DNA of 64,000 nt, taken from positions 1,054,001 to 1,118,000 of the forward strand of contig OZ345371.1 of NCBI GenBank assembly GCA_977006965.1. Reading direction: 5' to 3'. A model generated the notes under the pieces. It saw only the letters and a program-made list of their open reading frames with translations. It was not told where the DNA came from and did not search any database. The position numbers and the translations under genes were made by a program. How positions within the stretch are numbered: position 1 is the first letter of the stretch; each line of letters opens with the position of its first letter. Shown here in pieces: positions 12,000 through 23,460 of the stretch. The DNA is from Phymatolithon calcareum. Its lineage: Eukaryota; Rhodophyta; Florideophyceae; Hapalidiales.

Positions 12000-14292
12000 C
12001 AGGCATTGGGAGCAACATGTTTCACTTTATTGGAGCGTGTAGTAATAGAATTCCATTATGTTGCAATAGTTTGCGGACAGAACCATTATTTTGCAACAGA
12101 TTGACAACTGCCATTAGTAATGCAATAGTGTTGGTTGGTAATAGGGAGTCATTAGACATCTACGGCAAGTCTAAGAGAATTTGCTGCTCGGCATCTTCAC
12201 TTAGGCGTTCAACAGTTCGGGGGCTGTCCTTGTTTGACATTGCAGTCACGACTCTACCTACGTCTCAATAGTGTCGATTCACTTTGAGGAACAAAAGAGA
12301 TTCAAATAGCAATGGAGTTATCCTCTGCCGATTTTCGGCAAGTATTCCACCCGCCAGAGAGAAAAGCCTCTCGATTTGAGCCGTGGAGCCGAGAATAAAG
12401 CGCAAGTTCATATACGACTGCACCGGTTCCTTGCGTTGACGCTTTCTTGTCTTGAATATGTCGGACATAGAAAGCGTGCTAACATCTTCATCGCTGTTCA
12501 CATCCGCGCTTTGTTCGACAGTTAACTTCAGATGCTCGCACGCAGCACGTTCGTCGTCGGTCATGTTCTCAATCTCATTTCTTTGTATCTTGATGACACC
12601 TGATTCAAAGAGTGAGTCCGGGGAATGGACAGAAAAAAGCTTGGTATGTTCGTCGGTCAACAAGCATCCATACAATGGAGCGCGAGCATTATCTTTCTGC
12701 ATTGCGATAGTTGTAGTCAATGTATCAAGCAAGAAACGACACTCTTGGAGTGTAGCATGCTTCGCCTGTAGAGCCGTTGCCACAGTGTCAATTTGCTTCA
12801 GCTTCCTTGCCAACTTACTACATTGCACGTAAAAACGCGGTGTACGGGAAATAGTAAGCTCCAAACCATCAGTATCTGCCACTTCTTCGAGCTCTTCCCG
12901 GATACGATTGAAACGGTTGAGCATAGCAAACATACCCGACCATCTTGTCGCGCAAGGTAGAATAGGAGACAGGCTTGTGAGCCGATGAAGCATTGCGCGG
13001 TTCTTTATGCTTCCCTTGCATTCGCACATCGTCGTGCGAACATCTTCTAGTGTTCGCTTAGTTGTTTGCGAAGACAACATCCGGTTCACGTCGAGCGCCA
13101 GTTTGTGATTGCAGCACCCAACGTGCGGAATTTCCATCTTTCTCGCGATAGACTTTTTGAGCGCGCAGCTGTCGCCAATTTGACACACTGCCCACTGGTG
13201 TACATCAACGTGGAAGAAGTTAAAAATGTGTTCAAGCTGGCGGATATGCGTTGTCGCATCGAACGAAATGGCATGCGCGGATTCAATTTCGCCTTCTTCG
13301 TCACGATGAGCAATAGGTAACTACGACAGCAAAGGCGTAGAAATTTCGTCATGCTGCACTTCTTCACCATCCACCATGCGCGTAACCTTTTTCATGAACA
13401 GAGCGTAGATTCCGAGGTAGTGTGAGCCACTCTTAGTCCATGCATCATGCATGACTGCACCACGAGTGCCCTTCATCTCATTTCGAATGGCCAACTCCAC
13501 AAGCTCGACTAGCTTGAAAATAGTTGCACGGAGGGATTTCAACGAAATGAACGTTTCAATTCCGCAGAATTCACGTAATTTCTCGTTCTCGACGTACGAA
13601 ATCGGCAGAGAAAGCGCAATAATGAAGTCCAGGTATCGGTACATAGCCTTTTCGCGCGCGGTCGTGGATAGAGATGTCTCAAAGTACGACGAAATCACCC
13701 CGTTACAGCCGTTACGCCCGCCAACAGTAACAGTCCAGTGATAGATGTTCAGTAACTGATCTTCATTGCCACCTGCAACGCAGGATAGCAAATGAGAAAA
13801 AGGCGTACCCCAACCCCGTCCCTTGGGAAACGTGACCTGCGGTGTGGTGTTTTTGCAGTTTTGTCCACGTGGGCATGTGTACACAAAACAAGGTACATCC
13901 AGCTGTTCAGGTTGGCCTGTTCGGCGGGAAGTAATTTCTTCACGGTATCGTCGTTCTTCTTCATAAGCGCCTTGACAACAGACTGCGGTTTAGGCTTCGG
14001 TGCCATTCTTGGAACGGACAGAATCGTCGCAGTAGCGTGGTAGGGAGTCGTCGTTCTGTTCACAGATAGACACCAATTTGACGATGGGAGAAAAGATGGT
14101 CGGTTAGACTTCACAAATACCTCTACGTAATAGTCGTACTCAGCTAGGATGATCTTCATTTTACAGTCAATATATGCTTCATAGACGGTCACGAAACATT
14201 ACGTATTGCAATACCACGAACAGAACCATTACTGTTGCATTACCAACATGTTGCATTATATTGCATTAACAGTATGTTGCTCCCAATGCCTG
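12000..14292 (-). mobile_element. hAT DNA transposon (layer 3)
   Basis: A 2293-bp element with a 19-bp perfect terminal inverted repeat (caggcattgggagcaacat) and a perfect 8-bp target duplication AGCATCAC (11992-11999 and 14293-14300), the hAT hallmark. The subterminal regions are packed with TGCAATA/TGCATTA-type repeats, likely transposase binding sites. MULE-3 preserves the uninterrupted sequence around the insertion point (about 23930-23970), so the target is independently known. Confidence 0.95.
12265..14006 (-). pseudogene. hAT transposase, one stop and one frame slip
   Basis: Starts at 14006 (MAPKPKPQSVVKAL), inside the element. A BED-like zinc finger follows (cysteines around CFVYTCPRGQNC, then an HLLSC step near 13780), reached only after a one-base slip near 13890. 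From 13884 the frame is continuous to 12265 except for TAG at 13321-13323, which lies between well-conserved blocks. Downstream are the RNase H-like region (CQIGDSCALKKSIARK, PHVGCCNHKLALDV) and the C-terminal hAT dimerisation domain (AQIERLFSLAGGILAENR). Length (about 580 residues) is close to the family norm. Two lesions only: recently inactivated. Confidence 0.92.
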
Positions 14293-14393
14293 AGCATCAC
14301 TCGTGTTGCTGCCACTGGTGACCAGCAATTACAGGACAATTTAGTGCTGTTTGACCTTGTCGTTAGCAGGGACGCAAGCGCAATAGGCCCTAC

Positions 14394-14600
14394 TTGCGGT
14401 CCGAAATGAGGGCCCGTCACTGCTTCTCGTGTGGAAACATCGGTCACTTCTCGCGGACATTTTCCAGGCCCAACATCCACAATAATGTTGAGGCGAAGCA
14501 AAAACACATTGACAAAGCGGCTCAGTCCATGATAATTGATCTCACCACCTGCGATGATGGAGATGCTACTTGCGACGAGGGGCTAAAGCATAGAGAATAG
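14394..14600 (+). pseudogene. MULE-2 transposase C-terminal zinc-knuckle remnant
   Basis: The far end of the MULE-2 transposase, beyond the hAT insertion. It reads RARHCFSCGNIGHFSRTF, which matches the MULE-3 CCHC knuckle (CSSCGHTGHFSQTC). The last zinc-binding Cys is replaced by Phe, so the knuckle should not bind zinc. The acidic C-terminus (IIDLTTCDDGD) is shared with MULE-3. Confidence 0.8.
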
Positions 14601-15072
14601 AGCACGAAGTATAATTTAATTTATTTGACAATTTTATTGTTGTAGAGGGCTCTTTGCCTCATAACGAGTACTAATTTTTTAAAGGAGTGACGATTTAGCG
14701 AATTTTGCTACCTTTTTCGGTCCATGGAGCGAATATCCAGATAAATTATCTATGAACTCTTAGGCTCACATAATTTACTGACGCTCTCGTTCTGACGACA
14801 AGGTCAATCCGGCACGAATCGGACAACTTCCGTTTGCACTGGCCAAGAACGCGTATCATCTCAACCAAAATTCATAGCGGCATCGGAAATGTGTTTTCTA
14901 CGTCTCCATTGCCAAGGCGAACCACATTCTGGATGAATTCGACCGCCGACGTGTCCGCTTGCTGCAATATGGCTAAAGATAATGTTATGATAGGAACTTC
15001 AGAACTAAAATTCCTCTCTAACTGAAAGCCAACCATCTATCTCGAGTCTTTGCAGTAAATCAGGTTTGACTG

Positions 15073-16764
15073 TACTCTCAATATTTTGAAAGCCGAAATA
15101 CCGTGAATTGTTCGTATCGCTAATAATCCTGCTCCCCCAATGGCAAGCGAGGAACAATTGTTGCAGGCTGATTTGCATTGATATGCATGTGTAATTTTTG
15201 AAACTCATGAAGACTATCACTGGAGGCGCAATCGGAGCCTGATGATAATACTGGAGATACGGCTTGAGGTAACTCTCGTGCCTTCCATATGATAGGCGTG
15301 TCATACCAACATGCTAATCTAATTTTAAGGTAATGGGCAGACCTTTGCTAAACCACCTTCTCCTACCAGGCGCTGATAGCATGGCACAGGCACTCTTCTC
15401 GGCAGGTATGTAGGAAAGAATATATGTTGTGGTACAATCTAGTACCAGAACGCATATCGAGCTAGCATAATTCAACGTACAAAGCATGTTGACTTACGTC
15501 TTGCGAGAAGTAGTACCTCTTGTCTGCCAATTGGCACGATTGTCTCTACCGCACACTACTGTTCTTGATGCATATTGCATGACCTAAAGTAGTCCGAATT
15601 GCTCTTGGCGTAGGCAAGATTGCACTGCTTTGCCGAAAAAATCAATTCCGACTCTTCAAAAGTTTAAAAAGACAAAAAAGAACCTACTTTCTAACCCAAC
15701 TCCGTACGAACGCACCTGAACGAATTTCTCCATTTTCCAGCTACTTTTTAACGAAAGGACTCTCATGGATCTTCCTAGCAACATTCAAATGAGATGGAAA
15801 ACAAAAGGAAGAAAAATTGTTAGCTCGGGAGAGAACAAGACAGCTAGATCATTGCGTAAAGATGAAACAGCGTGGGTTAGCAGATACTGTAAGTACATGA
15901 TGCAAAGGCGCTCTGACTGAAGCGCTATATCCGGTTCACAAGAGCAGAACAATCTGCTTTGTTGACATGGATGCAAAAGCTGCAAACTATAATCGATATG
16001 GTTGGAAAGCTGCGAACTGAGAATTGAAAAAGGACAGCTGTACCCACATTTAAACCGTAAAGAGCAGTCCCATGTGGAGTGTGAATTGGATTAAAGATGA
16101 AAGCATAGGACTTTCAGCTTGTGGGCAGTACGTTTCTGGACTTCAGTCAAAATTTCGCAACATGTAATGTATGCCAGGCGCTTCACATGCTCTCGTGGCC
16201 CACCGAACTGCCATGAATATCACTGCCTTTGATTCGATTTTGGGATGAAAAGTGCATCTGGCGTCTTCAAAGATGATGTGGCTGATGGTGTTGGCGATAG
16301 TGGAACGAACGTCAGGGCTGGAGCACTTATGTAGAAGAATTTTCGCGGACGCGCGGGTTTCGCACCGGCGCCGGGTGTGAATGTGTTTATAATTTAATGA
16401 CTTTTCTAGTCTGAAAAACGCGCTGTATCAGCGATCTTTGAAACAACGCGTGTCATACAAATACGCCTGTACCTGTACTATCGTATTGTAGTAGTCATCT
16501 CTTGTGACTGATGAGTAGTGTATCAGTATACTCAATATAATAGAGAAGTACCTTGAACTGTAATACAGTATTGCATTGGCCATAGTTCACGGATAATACT
16601 CAATGTAATAGATTTTATGACTAAAGACAAAAAGTCAGAGCCCGTCTTTCCACCGAGCTCACTATAACTCATAAGCCAAATTTAGAATATGAGAATATGC
16701 TCAAGGCCACACATGGACGGACTGACCCGCTTCTGCCCAAGTTGAGCTGTATCTACAAGGGCTC
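15073..16764. other. No supported gene
   Basis: About 1.7 kb with only short, unsupported open frames. No repeat ends or RNA genes recognised. Confidence 0.4.
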
Positions 16765-18492
16765 ATGGATACAGCCTTGATGACTTCAGAAAGGGACTGG
16801 ACTCCTCAATCGCTTCTAGGAAACCATCCGTCAGCATTGCGAGGGACATCGGCGCTTTTAATACTGGATGGGCAGTCCGCGGTGGCATTCGGCGAACTGA
16901 GAGCGGATTTGCTAAAGAAGATGGAACAACATATTGATTATGTAGATTACGAATACAAAAAGGCCACTGAGGAGATCTTAAGAGCATCGCAGAATATCGA
17001 AAGTCTTCCTCAGTTTCAACAGGTACGAATCAATCCAACTTCAAGGTATGGCATCGTGAAGTCGCCTCGCAATAGGAAAGGGCAGTTTGTACTCGCGAGG
17101 GCGTGCAGCGAGCTACCGGGCATGGATATTTTCGTGGACGAGAATGAGCTTCGTTTGGTAGCCCCACTGTCTATGTGGACTATGCTTATAACAGCATTCA
17201 TTTTAGCAGCGTAAACGAAAAAATCGAAGGACTGACTAGTCGAATCGAAATTTCTGCAGCCGGCGAGCAAACAGATGTCGCCACTCTGGGAACTGGTCTA
17301 CTTGTGGTTCTTTTTTCGCAGCAGACCGGTGAAGCATTGGACAAATTCGGAACACTAGGCGGCAAGTTGTGGTCGTGCATGATTGGAAACACTGTTGCCT
17401 CTACTACCCCGCGCACTACGTGTACTCTATGCCTGACGCGGTAAAGGACATGTTGGTCACCAAAGCCCCGGGAGGAAAAGATCCTATTGCTCCGCAATGG
17501 TTGAAAAGACTTCATCGGCGGGAGAAAGGGTTCGAGGCCGTCCAGCTCGTATTCACTCGAATAAAGACCACCAGAATGAGGCAATCAAAGAAGCGCAAAG
17601 CGGACATAGAGAAACTAGTGAAAGCGGGAGTGACGACCGCTGTTAGAGAAATGAGATCAGTTTACTTGGCATTTATGAGCTACGGTCGAGCGCGTACCCG
17701 GGCGTATCTCTTCAAAAACATCATGCTTCTTGTGGACAAGATTAAATCTTTCGAATCACTGGGAGAGTCTAAGGCGGATCGCTTCGAATTTTTTTTTCAG
17801 AAAGTGCTGAAAGAGGAGAATGGATGGCTAAGTATTCATAGGAGGTCTGGAATGTTGAAAATACTTAGATGTGGAGTATGAGGAAACTACGGGAACGTCG
17901 TGGTCAGCTCGTACATACAACCAATGATGCCGACAATATGAAGCTTGTTTCCGCCCTAGTTGAGCATCACTCGTGACTAAACATCAATTTGAAGTATCAT
18001 CGGAACTTACTGCGTCCAAAAAAGCTATACAAGTTGAACAAATCAAGAATTAGAGTCAGCCCGGAAGCGAACACAGAAGATACGGAGCTGTTTCCTGCCG
18101 ATGAGAAAATTTGTTTGCATCGAATGGCACTTGTGTTCTTTATGGAAATCTTAAAGAAAAACGATGCGTACTCTGTCCTCTGCTCATCACTGAACGCATT
18201 TACGGCTGTGGATGCGTTTGCCATAGGTTTCATGGCAGCAATACTGCGCGAGCTCGGACTCTAAGATATAGCACTGGAAGAAAGATCGCTTGGAGATGTA
18301 ACAGCGTTTAAGCCTATTGTCGAAGGCAATGAAGAAGAGCTGAAAGGAGAACTAAAGGCTACAAGTCAAGAGAATCTAACCTTGCTGTCCATTGAGCGAA
18401 AAGTGAGCGAATGTGGGCAAGAGCGGACAAATTACAAAAAACTATTTGATTCAGACGATTTTTATGGGAAGACAGACAGCTCACACGAGTAG
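16765..18492 (+). pseudogene. Decayed unknown protein gene, ~560 codons
   Basis: Plus-strand coding-like sequence moves through successive frames: 16765-~17160 (frame 1), ~17160-~17365 (frame 0), ~17365-17881 (frame 2), then ~17989-18492 (frame 1) with an in-frame TAA at 18262-18264. In the overlaps the reading continues smoothly from one frame to the next, which favours one gene with small indels. The content is soluble and charged, with a Lys/Arg-rich part (about 17560-17720) and an acidic C-terminus (about 18330-18490). I recognise no domain. Splicing is an alternative, but no clear GT...AG pair restores the first junction. Confidence 0.45.
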
Positions 18493-20679
18493 AGAGTACC
18501 TCAAGGGTTCAGAAGCACTAGACAGTCGGTACGCGGACAATACCAGTTGACGCAATGAATGTACTAATTGTGGAAGCTATAAAGTCTGTATTGGAATGGC
18601 ACCGGCCAATTGTGGACCTTAAGAGGAGAGAGAGACCAAAAATTTCTTGACAAACATCTCATCTTGCAGTAGGGTACTAAAAATAAGCTGAGTAGAGCAT
18701 AATAGAGTGTCGGATCGGCACCACTGAATTAAATTTGGAGCGTACAGCACCTCAAACGCGCTCTGCGTTTTGCTCATTCGGACTAAACCCGAACCCGTCC
18801 TCTCCCAACCTAAAGAAAAACAGCCATGGGAATATTCTTTGTTCGATCCGGACACTCGAGCGGGGTTTCGTCTCCATCCTCTTCAGAAATCCCTGGAGGA
18901 GAAGAGCGATTAGAATACAAATTTGAATGTGCTTTGCAAAGTTCAAATCCCGTCTCTTATGGATCTTAAACCGAAAGCAGGTTACTTAGGAAAAGGATAG
19001 GAATTAGACTCGTGTAGGTGGGAGACGGAACTCTACAGCCAACAATTATCACGGTCTCATTCCTTTTCCCTTTGAACTCGGCCAGGAAGTCGATACCCAG
19101 AATCTATAGTGCACGAAGATGGCGCGAAGGTGGATTCTTTTCTTTGTCCAATCCATCTTCGCCCTACGGGACAGTGATTCCCAAAACCTAAGAGTCGAAT
19201 AAAATTTTGAGACGAGTATTTTTGCGCACATTGGATAACGAAGCAAAGTATGCGGATGGAAACACACGACATCGTACTCTTGTGTTGAAACAGTAGCTTT
19301 CGCAAGCAAATGGAACTCATGAAATGTGCACAATATCGGTGATGATTTGAGTGTAGCTTAATTTACTGTAATACTGGGCGATCTAAAAGGATGAACACGA
19401 CGAGACTCCTAGGTTCCGGACAGAAGCGCTTTCTCCGCTGAAAGTCTATCGAAAATACAATACGGCTTAGAAATTAGCATCACGAGACGATAACTGATCT
19501 ATTACGGACTGCCGGACAGCCATTTCTGGAAATCTCCACATCTTCCTTCACCTTGGAGAGCTCTGTTGAAATAGACGCATGCGATTCTCTAAATTCATCC
19601 AGCTGGGACAATACGGACATGCTCTACGCTCCGTACTCCGGCACGGTTCCTACTTGGGGAAAGGTCGGATGCGCAGGTCGGGGTTGGGTTTAGGTTTTCT
19701 AGTCTTCCTCTCTCCCATTAGCTGCAAAATAGGTAACGATTCTCTTAAGACGGTGATTATAACAGCCTTCGGTACATTGTAAACCTTCTTTTGGATCATT
19801 GATAAATACAACCTTGGGTACAAATCAATGAAGTCCCCTGCTGCTCGACGCGCACAGACATCTCACGATCTCCATGAACTCATCAAGTTAGCTTCAATAC
19901 CTTGTGCATCGTGCGTGTTGATACCGCAAGAAAACTACTACCGAAAGGATATTGAATCTCGCTAAACGTATTGGCATTGTCCGTTTCGTAATTATGACCA
20001 GAATTCGTTGAAATCATCCGCTTTCCATGAAGTCATCAAGTTAGCTTCAATACCTTGTGCATCGTGCGTGTTGATACCGCAAGAAAACTACTACCGAAAG
20101 GATATTGAATCTCGCTAAACGTATTGGCATCGTCCGTTTCGTAATTATGACCAGAATTCGTTGAAATCATCCACTTTGTAATCGGAAGAAACGAGGTCGA
20201 CAACGATTCAAAAGCATTCCGGACACCAATCCCGTGTCAATATACCCTTCATCGCACTGCTCTTCTCAACTCTCTTTGTCTCTTTAGGATTCTGAATATC
20301 AATATTCTGTTAAACGAACGGACACTCTCTTCTTCCTATGCCGGTATTAAATCACTCTGAACGCGTCATGCCGGAAGATCTTCCCATAGGACAAGATCCT
20401 GATAATTTCGAACGGGAAGGTAGAGTTCTCTAATAAGCCTTTGAAGGACAATCATGCTAATGGCACTGATGTACCTGTCTCGGATGAGGACATTTTCGCT
20501 CTCTTTGTCCCCGATGAATTTTTTGAAATATCATATATCATCAACTCTCAGCCACTAATCCACACCAGACACGTGGCCTAATTGTTTTTTTGAAATCTAA
20601 TAGAATCACCAGAATCTCCGCCAGAATTGAGCGAATGTTCTGCGCTAAGTCCTAATTGGGGGTCGTCTAGGGTATACTA
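18493..20679. other. No supported gene; contains a tandem duplication
   Basis: Only short overlapping frames. The one clear structure is the 153-bp duplication at 19872-20177. Confidence 0.4.
19872..20177. repeat. 153-bp tandem duplication
   Basis: Two adjacent copies, 19872-20024 and 20025-20177, differ at only a few positions (about 98% identical by eye). It is non-coding as far as can be seen and recent. Confidence 0.9.
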
Positions 20680-21249
20680 TTGACCGTCGCGACGATGCGA
20701 ATGACAAAGGAAAGTATTTTTACATGCGTACAATTGCCGACACATATTTCACGAATCGGATTTAGTTCGTTGCGCGGAGAATCCAGCGATGTTTCCGGTT
20801 TGGTGTTGAGGTTCTCTCGCACGTCATGGCTTCCACATTATACCACTTTGCACCGTGTCTTTAAGCGCAGTCTGCTAAATATGCTGGTTCCAAGAGGACA
20901 GGATGGTCTCGAGTTCGTTAATATCAGAGCTTCTGTAGCACGATGCTCCGCAGTCAGCAGTGCTGGCGACCCTCACATCAGTGTTCGAACGATCCTACCC
21001 AGTGCATGTGCTCACTCTTATTTGGATCCCTAGCTATTTCGGATCCCCTAAGAACCGTCCAAAAGCATTAAAAATGAGTTCAGCATGTACTGCGCGCCAA
21101 TAACCAATCAATCCACCTTAAAGACTCGTGATATCACCATCGTGCGCATGCTTAACATTCATTCGGGAAAGAGAAGAGTAAATCATTACTACCCTGTCAA
21201 CAGTATGAGATCTCTACCTAATGGTGAGAAGACTTTCATCTGCAGGATT

Positions 21250-21513
21250 CTTCTCAACTGGGACAGTATCATAGCGCCAGAGACATACGGTATAGTTGGC
21301 TCGGACACATCCTGACGATGGACGAAAGTCGCTTGGTTCGTCAAGTACTACTTCACTCCGTCCGACCAACCCCAGAGTCAATCTTTGGCGACGTCCCGGA
21401 CCTCGACGTGCAAGCAGCAGTCCATCTCGTAGCAAATAGATTAGAATGGAAGAAGCTTAGGCTCAAAGTGTTGCTAGCCCCATAAGGGGAATACGCAAAA
21501 TGAATGAATGAAT
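21250..21513 (+). mobile_element. LINE 3' end, 5'-truncated
   Basis: The C-terminus of a non-LTR retrotransposon ORF. It reads GHILTMDESRLVRQVLLHSV, then PTPESIFGDVPDLD, to TAA at 21483-21485. The 3' terminus is a hairpin (GCTAGCCCC...GGGG) and a short GAAT-repeat tail (about 21501-21513). The same C-terminus and tail occur at 26340-26640, 27854-27983, 45828-46054 and 59540-59794. Upstream sequence from about 21085 may be further, more decayed LINE. Confidence 0.7.
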
Positions 21514-22313
21514 CGGAGGTCGTGTTCATGTCGACAACCTTTTCAAGCGTGCAAATCTCCGGCCCATTCGTAGTCTACGAATGTGTTAAACCTTCTTTCT
21601 CTGGCGATTTCTTTTCATCCTCTGACAACTCGAGCGGCCAAAACAGCCAAAATATTTTCTTACAAATGGTCCAAAAGAGAAAAAGAGATGTGCTTTGCAA
21701 TCCAGACAATGTCTTCGGTATCCATTAACAACGAAATTTTAGCATTGGGACTTATCTTGGGGTGGTTTTTTTGCTCGCTCCACTTTCTTCCTCGTTTGTA
21801 CTAACCAGGCTGGAAATAAAATGGTTTACCAAAATTTGGACAGATTATAATCTGTTGACAATCTATTTGTTCTCGAAAATATTAACAATTAACACAGTCC
21901 TGTTTCCGTTCTCTTTTTCATGACATAACAGTCCAAGAATAAAGCCCTTCTGAAAATTTCTTTGTCTGCATCGCTTCCTTTTGTCAAACTATTGCCAAGC
22001 TGAAAATGAAGTTTTCTGTCTAGCAAATAAGCAGAATTTTTGTGTTCTAGAAAACTTTAACGATACAAATAGCCATGGTTACGTATTCTAAATCATGAAA
22101 CAACGGTCTAGGAATATAGTTGCTGGGTTTGCCTCCAGATATCGTATATAGACGGGTTCACTTCAGCTTTTTGTCTCTTCCTACTACTATACAACGTCGT
22201 CAGTGCTCGCTGTGAGCTTTAATCGTCCCTGAAAATTATCGCTCGCAAGTTTACTCATTGTGCAGCGACTGCTTCAAGACACAGAACGTAGTTTACAATC
22301 TGAAGGAGATGAC

Positions 22314-22784
22314 ATGTATCAAGGAAGGACGGCAGTCGACTGGATGTATCCCAGTAGCTGCAAAAACCAAGAGCTAACACAGGAACATTTGGCCGCACAG
22401 GTGACTACTGAACCGAAACTGAAGAACGAACTGGCGAACAAAGCGGGGGATTTGGATGGCGCATTCGCGAAAAAAATTAAGGTAGCAGACAAGCCTGTGA
22501 TCAAGAGGCTTGTTTCACGAATACGCGACACCATCAACAATGTAGGAAAGAGTCTGATGTCCCAGCGATTTTTACGATCACACAACAAGATATTTCAATC
22601 GGAACTTTCAGCGGAAAGGCATAAGAAAAGTACGGACGCAGTGAAGTCTGCTGAGGGAAAAGCAAATCGTCCTTTGTGCAAGATGTCCACTCGAAACTTG
22701 TCCTTTTTCAGATCCAAAGACACTGGCGATGATTTCATCTCTCCTTGGGATACAGAAAGAGAGATGAAATCTGATATAGCATAA
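22314..22784 (+). CDS. Hypothetical protein, 156 residues
   Basis: An open frame from the ATG at 22314 to TAA at 22782-22784; the frame is open a little further upstream without an ATG. The product is hydrophilic and basic, with a Lys-rich middle, no signal peptide, no membrane segment and no recognised domain. There is no overlapping frame on the other strand long enough to compete except one of 89 codons. It could be a gene remnant. Nothing in its neighbours suggests a role. Confidence 0.35.
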   Translation: MYQGRTAVDWMYPSSCKNQELTQEHLAAQVTTEPKLKNELANKAGDLDGAFAKKIKVADKPVIKRLVSRIRDTINNVGKSLMSQRFLRSHNKIFQSELSAERHKKSTDAVKSAEGKANRPLCKMSTRNLSFFRSKDTGDDFISPWDTEREMKSDIA

Positions 22785-23460
22785 TTATCTAGATTTTAGA
22801 GATCGCGCTTCACCCAGCACAGATAAATAGTACAATTTCTCTCTTCCGTGCTTGGTGCTAGGGGAGGAGTTTTCAAACGGATTGCGACCATTCTTCCTCA
22901 CGCATATCCTCAGTATTTAGCACGTGGTTGAATTGGATTCATTATTAAGCATTTTTCGTCATCACCAAGAGTATCATTAGAGTCTATCGCATGTGGCCCA
23001 CCCTCATACTGCTTCTGATGTTCCCATCCAGGTCTGTACAGGAATTGTGCATGCAAAGAATTGTAGTTCATCTTCTGGAACGGAGTGCATTTTTTGTGAT
23101 TCATAACGGCCCGGGAATCTTCGCCTCTGCAAAATCTACCCGCTGGTCCGGATGGTCGGATTTCAGTAAGGATGAAAAGAGCATTTCTGAAGCATATGAA
23201 ATAGTCTAAAAAGTATCCCAGAAATGTCAATGGCTATGTGTGGGCTGCTTCTGTGGGAAAATGTACTGCAGTACATTTTTTTGCAACTGCTTGTTGTTTA
23301 TTTGAAAGATAATTGACAAAGGGAGCTTCAATGAAACAGAAATCCAAATCCTTGCTTTTTTATTTGAAAGTCCTCAATTGTACGGAAGCAGCTTTTCATA
23401 ACTTGTTCATTCTAAGTACATCGCCTGGTCCCTAGTACAGGGACTCGTCGTTTTCCATAT

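Larger units (their letters stand above)
10341..14737 (+). mobile_element. Mutator-like element MULE-2 (layer 2)
   Basis: Inverted ends of about 84 bp: left 10341-10424, right 14655-14737 inverted. They share CCGAAAAAGGTRGCAAAATTCGC and TAGTACTCGTTATGA (split here; the match is near-continuous). Inside, on the plus strand, lie a decayed transposase (10601 onward) and its zinc-knuckle end (14394-14600), separated by a hAT insertion. No clean 9-10-bp target duplication is visible, which fits an old insertion. Without the hAT it would be about 2.1 kb. It is inserted in the outer TA-flanked element. Confidence 0.85.
9885..15072. mobile_element. Outer TA-flanked long-TIR element (layer 1 of a nest)
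   Basis: The left arm (from 9885) and the reverse complement of the right arm (ending 15072) match for about 190-200 bp with modest divergence, starting cagtcRaacct. TA flanks both ends (9883-9884 and 15073-15074), as in Tc1/mariner-type elements. Excluding the Mutator-like insertion at 10341-14737, only about 790 bp remain and no transposase is visible, so this is a non-autonomous element. The strongest arm matches surround a shared GGACACGTCGGCGG segment (about 10012-10025, and 14949-14962 inverted) and the AGTTCTGAAGTTCC segment. Confidence 0.8.

Noticed and set aside
8617-13323. Stop-codon reassignment
   Set aside because: The in-frame stops in conserved proteins use TGA, TAG and TAA respectively, so no single codon is reassigned; independent mutations are simpler.
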